Assembly (NCBI RefSeq): GCF_001411805.1
Contig: NZ_CP007213.1
Span: 2,480,001 to 2,544,000 of the forward strand
Origin: Burkholderia plantarii
GTDB taxonomy: Bacteria; Pseudomonadota; Gammaproteobacteria; Burkholderiales; Burkholderiaceae
Direction: 5' to 3'
DNA: 64,000 bases
The position numbers and the translations under genes are program-made. The notes beneath the pieces were generated by a model. The model had not been told where the DNA came from, did not search any database, and saw nothing but the letters and a program-made list of their open reading frames with translations. This document shows, one piece after another, positions 26,274 through 35,370 of the stretch (position 1 is the stretch's first letter; each line of letters opens with the position of its first letter).

Positions 26274-26872
26274 CCCCTGACCTCGATTGTCTGATCGTGA
26301 TATTGACAACGGCACCTTGCCGGTCGGGTCGCGTCTCGCTCTCTCCGCACGAGAGCCGGCGGTGTTGCCCGGCATCGAACCCGCCCTTTCGGCTTACCGA
26401 TTCGATACGCCCCGACACGTCAGTAAAGCCATCGGGTATGGAGAAAGCAATTGCGATCCGCTTTCAGATTTGATCTAGATCAATGATTGACGGACACGTC
26501 TGACGGAACTCGAGAGGCCGGCCAATCCGTCTTGACGACACCATCCTGGACTGTTTCGATGGTGGCTGACAGGCTCGCGTGACTCCGCGCGATCCACTGT
26601 GCAGCCATGCGTTTGGCTGGATGCTCCGGCCGTTGCCATCAGAAAACCTGAAGGCACGAATAAGGATTACTTGCTTGGTGCGGCTTGCCGGATCTGGGAT
26701 AGTGAATGTCACGACGTTGTAACACGGTCCGCCGGCCTCGCCCGTGAGCTTGCGATGCCGCGCTGGCGATGCCGCCGGAGAACGTCGTGATGTCGGTCGT
26801 GCGGTTGTTCGGCTGCCGGACCCGCGAATGACCGTCGCCGCTCATCCGATCTTCAGCGCAGGAGACCCCGCC
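26274..26872. other. 599-bp spacer with lower G+C
   Basis: No gene is recognised. Composition is clearly less G+C-rich than the flanks. It contains the FNR/ANR-type box and a small hairpin CCATC...GATGG at 26540-26563. Confidence 0.5.
26470..26483. promoter_or_regulatory. FNR/ANR-type anaerobic box
   Basis: TTGATCTAGATCAA matches the TTGAT-N4-ATCAA consensus exactly and is a full palindrome. It is 197 bp upstream of the minus-strand gene starting at 26273 and 390 bp upstream of the plus-strand gene at 26873. I find no good -10 at the standard distance on either strand. Confidence 0.55.
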
Positions 26873-27055
26873 ATGCCCGCCCTTTCGTCGCCCGATTCCC
26901 GCCACATCGCCATCGGCGCGGATCATCCGCCCGACGGCACCGTCAAGCCCGTCACGCCCTATGAGGCGGTCCTGCGCAATCCGACCTGCGCGCTGGCGAC
27001 GAGCGTCTCCGAGCGGCCCGAGGTCGAGACCAGCGCGATCCTCGGCTACAACTGA
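26873..27055 (+). CDS. Hypothetical small protein, 60 residues
   Basis: Not recognised. MPALSSPDSRHIAIGADHP begins a polar, soluble protein with no membrane segment or signal, ending EVETSAILGYN. The case for a real gene is a clean AGGAGA ribosome binding site 7 bp before the ATG and a sensible amino acid mix. An FNR-type box lies 390 bp upstream. Possibly a short stress protein. Confidence 0.5.
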   Translation: MPALSSPDSRHIAIGADHPPDGTVKPVTPYEAVLRNPTCALATSVSERPEVETSAILGYN

Positions 27056-27134
27056 ACACGCGCCTGGCACGCGCCGGGCGCGGGACGCGAAACCATGAAG
27101 CCGCGAAATCCGTCGCGGCTGCACGCGGCCCGAT

Positions 27135-27461
27135 TCACTCCGGATAGTTGGCGTCCACCTCGAAGCGCGCGAGCTTCAGGATCGTGCGCAGCGTGCGCGG
27201 CTGGATCTCGCGGCATGCGGCGAGCGACGACAGAATGAAGTCGAGCGCACGGCCGTAGCGGTAGAGCGTGAGCCAGCCGTCGGTATCGCCGATGTCGGTC
27301 TGCAGGTGCTCCGCGACGCGCAGCATGTTGGTGGACAGGGCGCGCGCCATGTCGAGCTCGATTTGCTGTTTCTCCCCCCAGCCGATCGGCTCGGGTTGGG
27401 CGAGCAGTCGCGCGAGAAAGGCCTGGAATTGCGTGTCGGACTGGTTCGGGCAGGTATCCAT
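27135..27461 (-). CDS. Hypothetical protein, 108 residues
   Basis: Not recognised. It is a soluble, mostly helical protein starting MDTCPNQSDTQFQAFLARLL. The middle includes IGWGEKQQIELDMARALS and the C-terminal part LYRYGRALDFILSSLA. The ATG at 27459-27461 is decided by the ribosome binding site AAAGGAAC 4 bp upstream. It stands alone between two noncoding stretches and is convergent with the 60-residue gene. Confidence 0.7.
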   Translation of the reverse strand: MDTCPNQSDTQFQAFLARLLAQPEPIGWGEKQQIELDMARALSTNMLRVAEHLQTDIGDTDGWLTLYRYGRALDFILSSLAACREIQPRTLRTILKLARFEVDANYPE

Positions 27462-27870
27462 GTTCGTTCCTTTCTGCGGTTGAGCGGGCGGATGCGATCG
27501 GGTGGCCCGCGGGTTGCGCCAGTACGCCACTTTCGTGGCGCTCGTATGACATACTCAGCAGAATTCGTACCAGCGCACGGCAGGCGCCGGCCGATCGCGC
27601 GCAAAGTCGCGCCGGCATTGGGTTTGTCGAGGTTTGCGCGCCTCCCGCGCGCGGCCCGGCGGGCCCCGTCGGCTGCGCGATACATCACCACGTAACGTGA
27701 CATGTACCCGGAACTCCACATGCGCGCCCGCACGGCCTTCGCCGGCGGTCCGCCGCCATGCCCCGCCTCGTGCGGCGTACCTCGGTGGCCTGCATTGGCG
27801 GCATGCAGCGCGCGCCTGCCTGCCTCGCGCCCACGCGCGCGGGCCGATATGGCTGGCTATAATGCGCGCC
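27462..27870. other. 409-bp spacer without a gene
   Basis: Nothing credible is encoded. It ends in a perfect TATAAT (27858-27863) only 7 bp before the next start codon. Confidence 0.5.
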
Positions 27871-28269
27871 ATGCGATGGCTCCGGACCCTCCTCGTCTTG
27901 CTGCTCTGCACGGTACTGCCCCTGAGCGGGCTGGCCGCGAGCGGGTTCGCGGGCGCCTGCCCGATGCGGTCGGCGGTGCCATCGATCTCGCTCGCCGAGC
28001 CCGGCATGCATGAGGCCGACGGCATGCGGGCGGTCGCCCCCATCGCGACTCCCTCCGCCATGCCGCCCGCGCGCGGCGGCAAGCACGAGGCCGGCGGCAA
28101 GTCATGCCGGATCTGCGCGCAATGCCAGTCCGGCAGCCTCCACCAGCCGCCCGTCCATGCCGGCGTCAGCCGCCGCGCCGTGCACGGCGTGCCGGTCCGC
28201 TTTCACTACACCGACTTCCTCCGCACGCGTGACCCGAACGGGTTGTGGCGCCCACCCCGCCCGCTCTGA
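27871..28269 (+). CDS. Small exported Cys/His-rich protein next to a copper protein
   Basis: A 132-residue protein with a signal or anchor (MRWLRTLLVLLLCTVLPLSG). The middle is Met/His/Pro-rich. A cysteine cluster SCRICAQCQSG near residue 90 is followed by a His-containing tail (HQPPVHAG). It resembles the poorly known DUF2946-type proteins that sit with copper or other metal resistance genes. The following gene encodes a CusF-like copper protein, so a periplasmic metal role is plausible. A TATAAT lies 7 bp upstream and there is no Shine-Dalgarno sequence, so the mRNA may be nearly leaderless. An in-frame ATG at 27862 is an alternative. Confidence 0.6.
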   Translation: MRWLRTLLVLLLCTVLPLSGLAASGFAGACPMRSAVPSISLAEPGMHEADGMRAVAPIATPSAMPPARGGKHEAGGKSCRICAQCQSGSLHQPPVHAGVSRRAVHGVPVRFHYTDFLRTRDPNGLWRPPRPL

Positions 28270-28527
28270 TCCCGCGCCGCCGTCTCGCCGCGAACGCGGC
28301 GGGAGTCGTGCTGTCCGCCAAACACGGCCCTTCAGGTTCCGATGCCGGAACCGCAATCATGCAACGCCGCTCCGGCGCGCCCGTCCCGTGGCGTGCCGCG
28401 CGTGATGCTTGATGCCACCAGCCTGCCGCGCGACGCGATCGTACGCGGCGGGCGCCGGCCTCTCGCATCCGTTTTCCCACCCCCCGGGGCACGCGCGCGT
28501 GCCCGCTTTCCCCAACTGGAGATACTG

Positions 28528-28887
28528 ATGAAACCTCCCTTTGCCACGCTCGCCATGCTCGGCGTCCTGACCGCCGCCGGCCTGTCCGCCATGCCGGCCC
28601 TCGCCGACGACGACATGGCCGGCATCGAGACGGCCGCGCCCGCGGCACCCGCCGGCGACGAAGCCGGCCTCGCCGACGCCGTGGTCCGCAAGGTCGATCC
28701 GGCCACCGGCATGGTCACGCTCAAGCACGGCGCGCTCGCCAACATCGGCATGCCGGCCATGACGATGGCCTACAAGGCCGGCGACGCCGCAATGGCGAAG
28801 CAGGTCCATGCCGGCGACAAGGTGCGCGTGCGCATCGAGAACGTGAACGGCACGCTGACGATCGTGAAACTCGTCAAGCCATCTTGA
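28528..28887 (+). CDS. CusF-like periplasmic copper-binding protein
   Basis: A 119-residue periplasmic protein with a signal peptide ending PALA (about residue 26). The small beta-barrel domain carries the copper site in the pattern of CusF: His67, then Met78 and Met80 (HGALANIGMPAMTM). The position of the CusF tryptophan that caps the metal is Met75 here, with exact spacing 8-3-2 preserved. It would bind Cu(I) or Ag(I) for hand-over to an efflux pump. No CusABC pump is in the window. TGGAG lies 9 bp before the ATG. A long perfect hairpin follows the gene. Confidence 0.85.
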   Translation: MKPPFATLAMLGVLTAAGLSAMPALADDDMAGIETAAPAAPAGDEAGLADAVVRKVDPATGMVTLKHGALANIGMPAMTMAYKAGDAAMAKQVHAGDKVRVRIENVNGTLTIVKLVKPS

Positions 28888-28900
28888 ACCGCTAAAAACA

Positions 28901-28936
28901 GCGCGCGCCGGCACCAACCGGAGTGCCGGCGCGCGC
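28901..28936 (+). terminator. Perfect 14-bp hairpin after the CusF-like gene
   Basis: GCGCGCGCCGGCAC and GTGCCGGCGCGCGC flank an 8-nt loop, starting 14 bp after the stop. On the plus strand only TT follows; on the minus strand the stem is followed by TGTTTTTAG, so it may work in both directions. Confidence 0.6.
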
Positions 28937-29344
28937 TTGCGCGAAGCGACGGACGCCAACCCGAAGCAATCAAAAAGAAAGCATCCGCTCGCGCCGTCGA
29001 AAGGCACCCGTCCAGCACCCTTACGTCTCACGCCGCAACCTTGCTGAAAGGCCGACCGCCTTCGGCCGGCCACCCACTCCCTCTCCGCAAGGCCCGGCGC
29101 GCCATCACCGTCACCGGGCCAATTTTTTGTCACATTACAAAAATACAATTTGTAAATTACCGATCCAATACTCGAAAAACGAGAACGTCGGCAAGGAACG
29201 CCGTCCGGCGCGCTCGACTTTCAATGTTTACGGTGCATCAGCCCTCGTTTCACGACGACGGCGGAGCCCGCTCGTCCGTCGGCGGCCCGCCGGGCGTCGG
29301 CAGTCAGCCCGCGTGTTCATGTTCGATAACCCATCACTCTCCCC
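28937..29344. other. 408-bp spacer with an A+T-rich promoter patch
   Basis: No gene is seen. At 29121-29160 an A+T-rich island holds TTACAAA and TTTGTAA arms 7 bp apart (29135-29155), a likely operator or promoter for the downstream lipoprotein gene. Confidence 0.5.
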
Positions 29345-30769
29345 ATGACAAAGAAGCCCACCATGACCTTGTCCCGAACCGGCATCTCGTGCCTGCTGAT
29401 CGCGCTGGTCGGCAGCGTGACCCTGGCCGCCTGCGGCGGCGACGACGATCCCGTCACGCAGCCGGTACAAGCCACGCCGACCGCGCTGAAGACGCTCGAC
29501 GGCAACCCGCCGCTCGTGATCGGCCACCGCGGCCTGCCGGGCCTCTACCCCGAGGAAACGGAAGTGTCGTATGAAGGCGCGGCCAACGCCGGCGCCGATT
29601 CGCTCGAGGAAGACCTGCACCTGAGCAAGGACTGCGTGCTCGTGGCGCGCCACAACCCGTGGCTCGGCGACAACACGAACATCGCCGACGTGGCGAAGAC
29701 CAATCCCGACGTCGCCTCGCGCAAGCGCACCGTGCCGGGCGTGCGCGTGGCGGTGAAGTGGGCCACCACCGCGACCACCGGCCCGTCGACCTACCTGAGC
29801 GACCTGACCGATCCGGGCAACCAGAAATCGGTGCTGAAATCGCTGATCGTGGACGGCGAGGATCACACCAACGACTGGTCGATCACCGACTTCACGGTGG
29901 CCGAACTGAAGCAATGGATCCGCGGCACCACGTTCGACGCGAAGGACGTGCGCCCGACGGCGCTGAACGGCCAGTATCCGATCCTGACGATGCAGGAGGT
30001 GTACGACATCGCGCGCGCGAAGTCGGCCGTCACGGGCAAGCCGCTCACGATCTATCCGGAGGCGAAGAACCCGTACTGGAACAACCAGCAGGCGATCGCG
30101 AACGGCTGCGGCGCGGCCGGCACGCGCCCGTTCGAGGTGGCGATCGCGAAGTTCCTCGACGACAACAACCTGAACAGCCGCAGCGCGCCGGTGTTCGTGC
30201 AGAGCTTCGATCCGGACAGCCTGAAGACCCTGCGCGCGCTTGGCGTGCAGACGCGGATGGTGCAGCTGATCGACGGCAACGCGGTCAACTACCAGACGGG
30301 CGAGATGATCTACCAGACCAACGACGACTACGCGTTCGTCGACGGCCGCCCGTACAGCTGGACCCTCAACGGCGACCCGCGCTGGTTCGGCGACCTGCTC
30401 ACGCCGGCCGGCCTCGCCGAAGTGAAGACCTACGCCGACGGCATCGGCCCGTGGAAGCCGCAGGTGTTCGCCTGGAAGGTCACGCCGTGGAAGGACAGGA
30501 ACGCCGACGGCACGGCCTACACGGGCTCGCTCGCCGACGTGAACTCGGTCGAGCCGACCAGCCTGATCGCCGACGCCCACAAGGCCGGCCTGTTCGTCCA
30601 TTCGTACACGTTCCGTAACGAGGCGCGCTACCTGCCGGGCAAGTACCACGGCGATCCGGTGGGCGAGTATCTCGACGCCTATCGCGCCGGCATCGACGGC
30701 GTGTTCTCCGACTTCGCGAACACGGCGGTGGCGGCCCGCACGCAATACCTGAAGGAAACCGGCCGCTGA
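29345..30769 (+). CDS. Glycerophosphodiester phosphodiesterase, lipoprotein
   Basis: A 474-residue exported lipoprotein of the GDPD family that hydrolyses glycerophosphodiesters to glycerol 3-phosphate and an alcohol. The lipobox is LAAC with Cys30. The active site starts with H61R in VIGHRGLPGLYPEET. The metal and acid residues are in GADSLEEDLHLSKD, with the second His in VARHNPWLGD. The end of the barrel is in FVHSYTFRNEARY and DGVFSDFANTA. It is longer than the ~330-residue periplasmic GlpQ because of insertions around 110-170 and 330-400. The start is ATG 29345, or MTLSRT at 29363. A stem-loop follows the stop codon. Confidence 0.9.
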   Translation: MTKKPTMTLSRTGISCLLIALVGSVTLAACGGDDDPVTQPVQATPTALKTLDGNPPLVIGHRGLPGLYPEETEVSYEGAANAGADSLEEDLHLSKDCVLVARHNPWLGDNTNIADVAKTNPDVASRKRTVPGVRVAVKWATTATTGPSTYLSDLTDPGNQKSVLKSLIVDGEDHTNDWSITDFTVAELKQWIRGTTFDAKDVRPTALNGQYPILTMQEVYDIARAKSAVTGKPLTIYPEAKNPYWNNQQAIANGCGAAGTRPFEVAIAKFLDDNNLNSRSAPVFVQSFDPDSLKTLRALGVQTRMVQLIDGNAVNYQTGEMIYQTNDDYAFVDGRPYSWTLNGDPRWFGDLLTPAGLAEVKTYADGIGPWKPQVFAWKVTPWKDRNADGTAYTGSLADVNSVEPTSLIADAHKAGLFVHSYTFRNEARYLPGKYHGDPVGEYLDAYRAGIDGVFSDFANTAVAARTQYLKETGR

Positions 30770-30779
30770 TCTGCGCGGC

Positions 30780-30808
30780 GGCCGGCACGCATCGCGCTCG
30801 TGCCGGCC
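30780..30808 (+). terminator. Stem-loop after the GDPD gene
   Basis: GGCCGGCAC and GTGCCGGCC form a 9-bp stem with an 11-nt loop, 11 bp after the stop codon. No T tract follows. Confidence 0.4.
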
Positions 30809-31597
30809 GGTGCCTGCGCGCGGGGCACCCCGTCCCGCGTTGCTGGTCGCGCTTCGCGATACTTCCCGCACTGCATCGCGTCACGATCGAACATCGCGGC
30901 ATGTTTCGCAATGCCCCCGCTCGCGATATCGATCAGCACGTTTATCGATAACCATGCGGGATTCGCATTATCGGAACGGCGCACGCCGCCGATAAATCGC
31001 GCGGCCGATCGATTCGATGATTCCGGCATTCCGCGATTCCTGATTTCCTCGTTTTCACGCGCACAATCCGCCGTGGCAGCGTGTTTTGGCCGGTCTCCCG
31101 GCAATTAACCGCGCCTTCATCGACGGATCGGCGTCGATTTACGAAAATCATTCAATTCATTACAAAATCCATTCATTCATTGCAATCTAACTTTTTTAGA
31201 TATTCTTGAAAAAAGTTTGTGAGGCTGATTTGACGGTGCTACCATCCACCACGAAATCGGCCGGTAAAGCGTGTCGACGCCTGCCTGCACACCGCGCCCG
31301 ATTCCAACAAGACCGGTCCGTCGAAGTCCCGACGGCAAACCGGTGTCGTACCGGCTGGCGGGACGCCCCGGATACCCGGCGGCATGCTTTGCCCGGCTGT
31401 TCCAGCCCGTTTCCGCGTGACGGCTTCACACGAATTGCTTAGCAATCCGCATCAATTGTTCTGTTGACACACATCGTGCGTATCCGCCCGACGCAAAGGC
31501 GCCGGCGGGTACGCGCGCGCCCGGCGGCGCGCCCGCATCCCGCGGGACGGCCGGGCAGTGACCGAAGTCGTTCGAACATTCCGAGGGGGAATCCGCA
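30809..31597. other. 789-bp spacer upstream of the S53 protease gene
   Basis: No credible gene is seen. The central part (31140-31215) is A+T-rich with CATTCATTCATT and runs of T and A, unlike anything nearby, and probably contains the protease promoter. One frame from a TTG at 31206 starts Lys-rich but soon degenerates, so I do not call it. Confidence 0.5.
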
Positions 31598-33499
31598 ATG
31601 AACCGTGTTTCCGGCAAGACCCGTCAACGCTTCACCACGCTCCTGATCACCGCCGCGGCGCTGGCCACGTTCGGCGCGTCGGCCGCGCAGGCGGCCACGC
31701 AGCAGGGCTGGGCCACCACCCGCACCAAGGCGTTCCTGCCGCTCGTGCAACCCGCGAGCGCGGGCGCCGCGTCGCTCGCGCAGGCGGCCGGCGCCGCGCA
31801 AACCGCGCAACCGATCGCGCTCGCCAACGGCGCGATCGTCCATGTGACGGTGGGCCTGAAGCTGCGCAACGAGGCGCAGCTCGACCAGTTCCTCGCGAAG
31901 CTGCAGCAAGGCGGCGCCGGCACGCTCACGCCCGAGCAGTTCGCCGAACAATATGGCCCGACGCAGCAGCAGGCCGACGCGGTCGCGCAGCACCTGCGCG
32001 CCTCGGGCTTCACCAACGTGCAGATCGCGCCGAACCGCCTGTTCGTGACGGCCGACGGCACGGCCGGCACCGTCAAGCAGGGCTTCAACACCACGCTCGA
32101 GCAGTTCACCACCGGCACCGGCCGCCGGGTGTTCGCCAACGCGCAGGACGCGCAGGTGCCGAGCGCGCTCGGCAACGTGGTGGACACGGTGCTCGGCCTG
32201 CAGAACGTGGTGGTCGCGCACACCTTCCACCACGTGCTGCCGGCGGGTTCGCCGGCCGGCGCGGCGGGCCCCGTGCGCGCGGCCGCGGCCGCGGCCGCGG
32301 CCGGCACCGCCACCGGCCACAACCCGGTGCAGTTCTCGTCGATCTACGACGCGGGCTCGACGCCCACCGCCGCGAACACCACCGTCGGCATCATCACCTA
32401 CGGCAACCAGAGCCAGACCGTCAGCGACCTGAACACGTTCGCGAGCCGCAACGGGCTGGCGAAGGTGTCGTCGTCGATCGTCAACACGGGCGGTTCGGGC
32501 CGCACCTACAACAGCGGCGACCTCGAATGGCAGCTCGACAGCCAGTCGATCGTCGGCGCGGCGGGCGGCGCGGTGCAGCAGGTGATCTTCTACAACGCGC
32601 CTGACGACGCGCGGACCGACCAGGCGCTGCTCGACGACATCTCGAACGCGTTCAACCGCGCCGTGACCGACAACAAGGCGAAGGTGATCAACGTGTCGCT
32701 CGGCTGGTGCGAATCGGATGCGGACGGCACCAGCATCCGCGCCGCCGACAACAACATCTTCAAGCAGGCCGTGGCGCAAGGCCAGACGTTCTCGGTGTCG
32801 AGCGGCGACGAAGGCGCCTACGAATGCAGCACGAGCCGCGTGTCGGGCATCGGCGGCGTGCCGAACACGACGCACTACTCGGTGTCGGCGCCGGCCAGCT
32901 CGCCCTACGTGATCGCGGTGGGCGGCACCACGCTCTATACCTCGGGCAGCAGCTGGGCGAACGAAACCGTCTGGAACGAAGGGCTGCAGGCGATCGGCTA
33001 TTACGACAACGCCGGCGACTACGATTCGACCAAGCGCCTGTGGGCCACGGGCGGCGGCTACAGCACGCTCGAAGCCGCGCCGTCATGGCAGACCTCGAGC
33101 ATCACCGGCTCGTCGAGCGCGCGGGCGCTGCCCGACATCGCGTTCGACGCGGCCGCCAGCACCGGCGCGATCCTCTACTACAACGGCAGCACCACGGATT
33201 CGAGCGGCAACCCCAACCAGGTGGGCGGCACCAGCCTCGCCTCGCCGATCTTCGTCGGCATCTGGGCGCGCCTGCAGTCGGCCAACGGCAACGCGCTCGG
33301 CTTCCCGGCCGCCAGCATCTACAAATATTTCCCGGGCACGCCGTCGCTGGTCCACGACGTGACCTCGGGCAACAACGGCAGCGGCAGCTACAAGGGCTTT
33401 GCCGCCGCGGCCGGCTGGGACGGCTCGACGGGCTTCGGCAGCATCGACATCTCGCAGCTGAACACGTTCATCAAGAGCCACGCCGACTTCGCGCACTGA
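31598..33499 (+). CDS. S53 family serine-carboxyl peptidase (sedolisin/kumamolisin type)
   Basis: A 633-residue secreted acid protease precursor. A signal peptide covers about residues 1-32 (TLLITAAALATFGASAAQAA). The S53 prodomain runs to about residue 235, with an Ala/Gly-rich linker. The catalytic domain starts near FSSIYDAGSTPTAAN. The active site is complete: Glu310 and Asp314 in GDLEWQLDSQS, oxyanion Asp404 in SSGDEGAYEC, and nucleophile Ser546 in GGTSLASPIF. The calcium-site tail is present (DVTSGNNGSG, GWDGSTGFGSID). The ATG has GAGGGGG 7 bp upstream. It is a stand-alone gene; such enzymes digest protein at low pH outside the cell. Confidence 0.94.
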   Translation: MNRVSGKTRQRFTTLLITAAALATFGASAAQAATQQGWATTRTKAFLPLVQPASAGAASLAQAAGAAQTAQPIALANGAIVHVTVGLKLRNEAQLDQFLAKLQQGGAGTLTPEQFAEQYGPTQQQADAVAQHLRASGFTNVQIAPNRLFVTADGTAGTVKQGFNTTLEQFTTGTGRRVFANAQDAQVPSALGNVVDTVLGLQNVVVAHTFHHVLPAGSPAGAAGPVRAAAAAAAAGTATGHNPVQFSSIYDAGSTPTAANTTVGIITYGNQSQTVSDLNTFASRNGLAKVSSSIVNTGGSGRTYNSGDLEWQLDSQSIVGAAGGAVQQVIFYNAPDDARTDQALLDDISNAFNRAVTDNKAKVINVSLGWCESDADGTSIRAADNNIFKQAVAQGQTFSVSSGDEGAYECSTSRVSGIGGVPNTTHYSVSAPASSPYVIAVGGTTLYTSGSSWANETVWNEGLQAIGYYDNAGDYDSTKRLWATGGGYSTLEAAPSWQTSSITGSSSARALPDIAFDAAASTGAILYYNGSTTDSSGNPNQVGGTSLASPIFVGIWARLQSANGNALGFPAASIYKYFPGTPSLVHDVTSGNNGSGSYKGFAAAAGWDGSTGFGSIDISQLNTFIKSHADFAH

Positions 33500-33921
33500 C
33501 GCGAGGCGTAACGCGCGGGCCGGCCACGGCTCGCGCGTGAAGGTGGCGCGCACGGCCACGACTGCGCGGCCGTGCCTCCCGTCAGCCGCCAGTCATCGCG
33601 GATCGCGGCCGAGGCCGGCCGCTCTTCCTGGATCCGGCAAGGCATCCACCGCGCGCCCCGTACCCAGACCACGCGATCATCGCGCTATCCAGCCGATCCC
33701 GTCGCGATTTACCGCGAGCCGCCGCCACCCGCGAGGCGCGCCATTCCCTGCCTGCGTAACGGGAATCGCATGGGAATCGCATGGGAATCGCATCCAGTTT
33801 CAAAATGACAGGCACAATACGCCACCGACGCCGCGCGCCCCGCCCGATGTTCGTCATGCGAACCGGCACGACCCTTGCACGCCCCGCTTCGCGCGCCGCC
33901 GCCCCGTTCTCCGATGCCGTC
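33500..33921. other. 422-bp spacer upstream of the exporter gene
   Basis: No gene is seen. GCACGGCC and GGCCGTGC form a stem-loop at 33550-33575, probably the end of the protease transcript. The 11-bp triple repeat lies at 33761-33793. Confidence 0.5.
33761..33793. repeat. Three exact 11-bp tandem repeats (GGGAATCGCAT)
   Basis: GGGAATCGCAT occurs three times head to tail, 128 bp before the exporter start codon. The period of about one helical turn would place bound proteins on one face of the DNA. Confidence 0.8.
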
Positions 33922-35187
33922 ATGAACCCCGATACTCCAAGCCGCTCCACGCAGGCGGGCGCCGCCAATTCGCCGCGCTTCCTGTTGTTCCTGATCTGCC
34001 TGTTCGCGTCCGCCGGACAGCTCGCGATCGACATCTACGTGCCCGCGCTGCCCGCGATGGCCCGTTACTTCTCGACCTCGCCGCAGGCGATCCAGTCGAG
34101 CGTCTCGGGCTACATGGCGGCCTACGCGCTGGGCCAGCTGATCTTCGGGCCGGTGGCCGACGCCCACGGCCGCAAGCGCGTGCTCGGCTTCGGTCTCGTG
34201 ATCTACACGATCGGCTGCCTGCTGTCGCTGGCCGCGCCGAACCTCGAGACCTTCCTGTTCGCGCGCTGCCTGCAGGGCTTCGGCATCGCCACCACGAACC
34301 TGCTGGCCAAGGCGATCATCACCGATTCGTTCTCGGGCCAGGCGCTGGTCCACGCGTTCACCTACATGGCGATCGCCTGGGGCGTCGCGCCGATCATCGC
34401 GCCGGTGATCGGCGCGCACCTGCAGACCTGGTTCGGCTGGCAGGCCTGCCTCGTGTTCCTGCTGATCTATTCGCTGACGATGTGGGCGATCCTGTGGCGC
34501 TTCCGCGAGACGCTGAAGCAGCCGGTGCGGCTCGCGCCGCGCACGCTCGCGACCAACGCGGGCAAGGTGCTGGCGAGCCCGGTGTTCCAGAGCTGCTTCC
34601 TCGCGCAGGGCGTCTGCTACAGCATCCTGCTGGTGTTCAACATCGTCGGGCCGTTCATGGTGCAGAGCACGCTGCACAAGCCGCCCACCTACTTCGGCTA
34701 CCTCGCGCTCGCGATCGGCGCGATGTATTTCTTCGGCGGCCTGTCGAACCGGATCCAGAGCGCGGCGCTGCCGAATTCGGAAACGCGGCTGCGAGTGGGC
34801 GCCTACGTGATGGCCGCGGCGTCGCTCGCGATGCTGGTGTTCGCGCTGACGATCGGCCTGCGCGTCTGGACGCTCGCGCTGCCGGTAATGGTGATGGGTT
34901 TCTGCGCCGGCGCGATGTACCCGACGCTGATGGCCAAGGGCAACTCGCTGTTCCCGCATATCGCCGGGCTGACGAGCGCGATCCTCGGCTGCGCGCTGCT
35001 GCTCGTCTCGGCCGCGATGATGGGGCTGGCCGGCTTCGTGTCGGTCCACAACCTGACGCCGCTCGCGGTGTTCTTCGTGATCCTCGCGGTGGTGGTGGTG
35101 GCCATGGTCACGAAACTGCTCCGGCATCTGGCGCTGGACCGGCCGGTGCCGCCGCGCGTCGTCTGCAAGGCCGGCGAGGCGGCCTGA
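33922..35187 (+). CDS. MFS transporter, Bcr/CflA (multidrug) type
   Basis: A 421-residue inner-membrane drug:H+ antiporter-like protein with 12 predicted membrane segments. Bcr/CflA family marks are DIYVPALPAMARYFSTSP after the first helix and SGYMAAYALGQLIFGPVAD. The DHA1 motif DAHGRKRVLGFGL and RCLQGFGIATTNLLAKAI also fit. It may export chloramphenicol, bicyclomycin, sulfonamides or a natural metabolite. The ATG at 33922 (MNPDTP) starts 35 residues before the first helix; in-frame ATGs further upstream only add Arg-rich noise. A terminator follows the stop codon. Specificity unknown. Confidence 0.88.
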   Translation: MNPDTPSRSTQAGAANSPRFLLFLICLFASAGQLAIDIYVPALPAMARYFSTSPQAIQSSVSGYMAAYALGQLIFGPVADAHGRKRVLGFGLVIYTIGCLLSLAAPNLETFLFARCLQGFGIATTNLLAKAIITDSFSGQALVHAFTYMAIAWGVAPIIAPVIGAHLQTWFGWQACLVFLLIYSLTMWAILWRFRETLKQPVRLAPRTLATNAGKVLASPVFQSCFLAQGVCYSILLVFNIVGPFMVQSTLHKPPTYFGYLALAIGAMYFFGGLSNRIQSAALPNSETRLRVGAYVMAAASLAMLVFALTIGLRVWTLALPVMVMGFCAGAMYPTLMAKGNSLFPHIAGLTSAILGCALLLVSAAMMGLAGFVSVHNLTPLAVFFVILAVVVVAMVTKLLRHLALDRPVPPRVVCKAGEAA

Positions 35188-35207
35188 GCGGCGCGTTCAC
35201 CGCGCAC

Positions 35208-35240
35208 GCAGGCCGGCATCGCGCCGGCCTGCCTTGATTT
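35208..35240 (+). terminator. Terminator after the exporter gene
   Basis: GCAGGCCGGC and GCCGGCCTGC form a perfect 10-bp stem with a 5-nt loop, followed by CTTGATTT, 20 bp after the stop codon. Confidence 0.6.
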
Positions 35241-35370
35241 CCCGCCCTTCTCGCCGCACCCGGTGGCGCCTTCTCGCGTCCCGTCGTGCTTCGTCACGCC
35301 ACGCTCGCGCATCCCGGCGATCCGCACCGCAAACCGCGTCAGGTAGCGCCGGGCCGCGTCGCGTCTCGCG

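Noticed and set aside
31206..31442. Frame from a TTG at 31206 starting Lys-Lys-Val-Cys
   Set aside because: No ribosome binding site, quick decay to Arg/Pro-rich sequence; more likely part of an A+T-rich promoter region.
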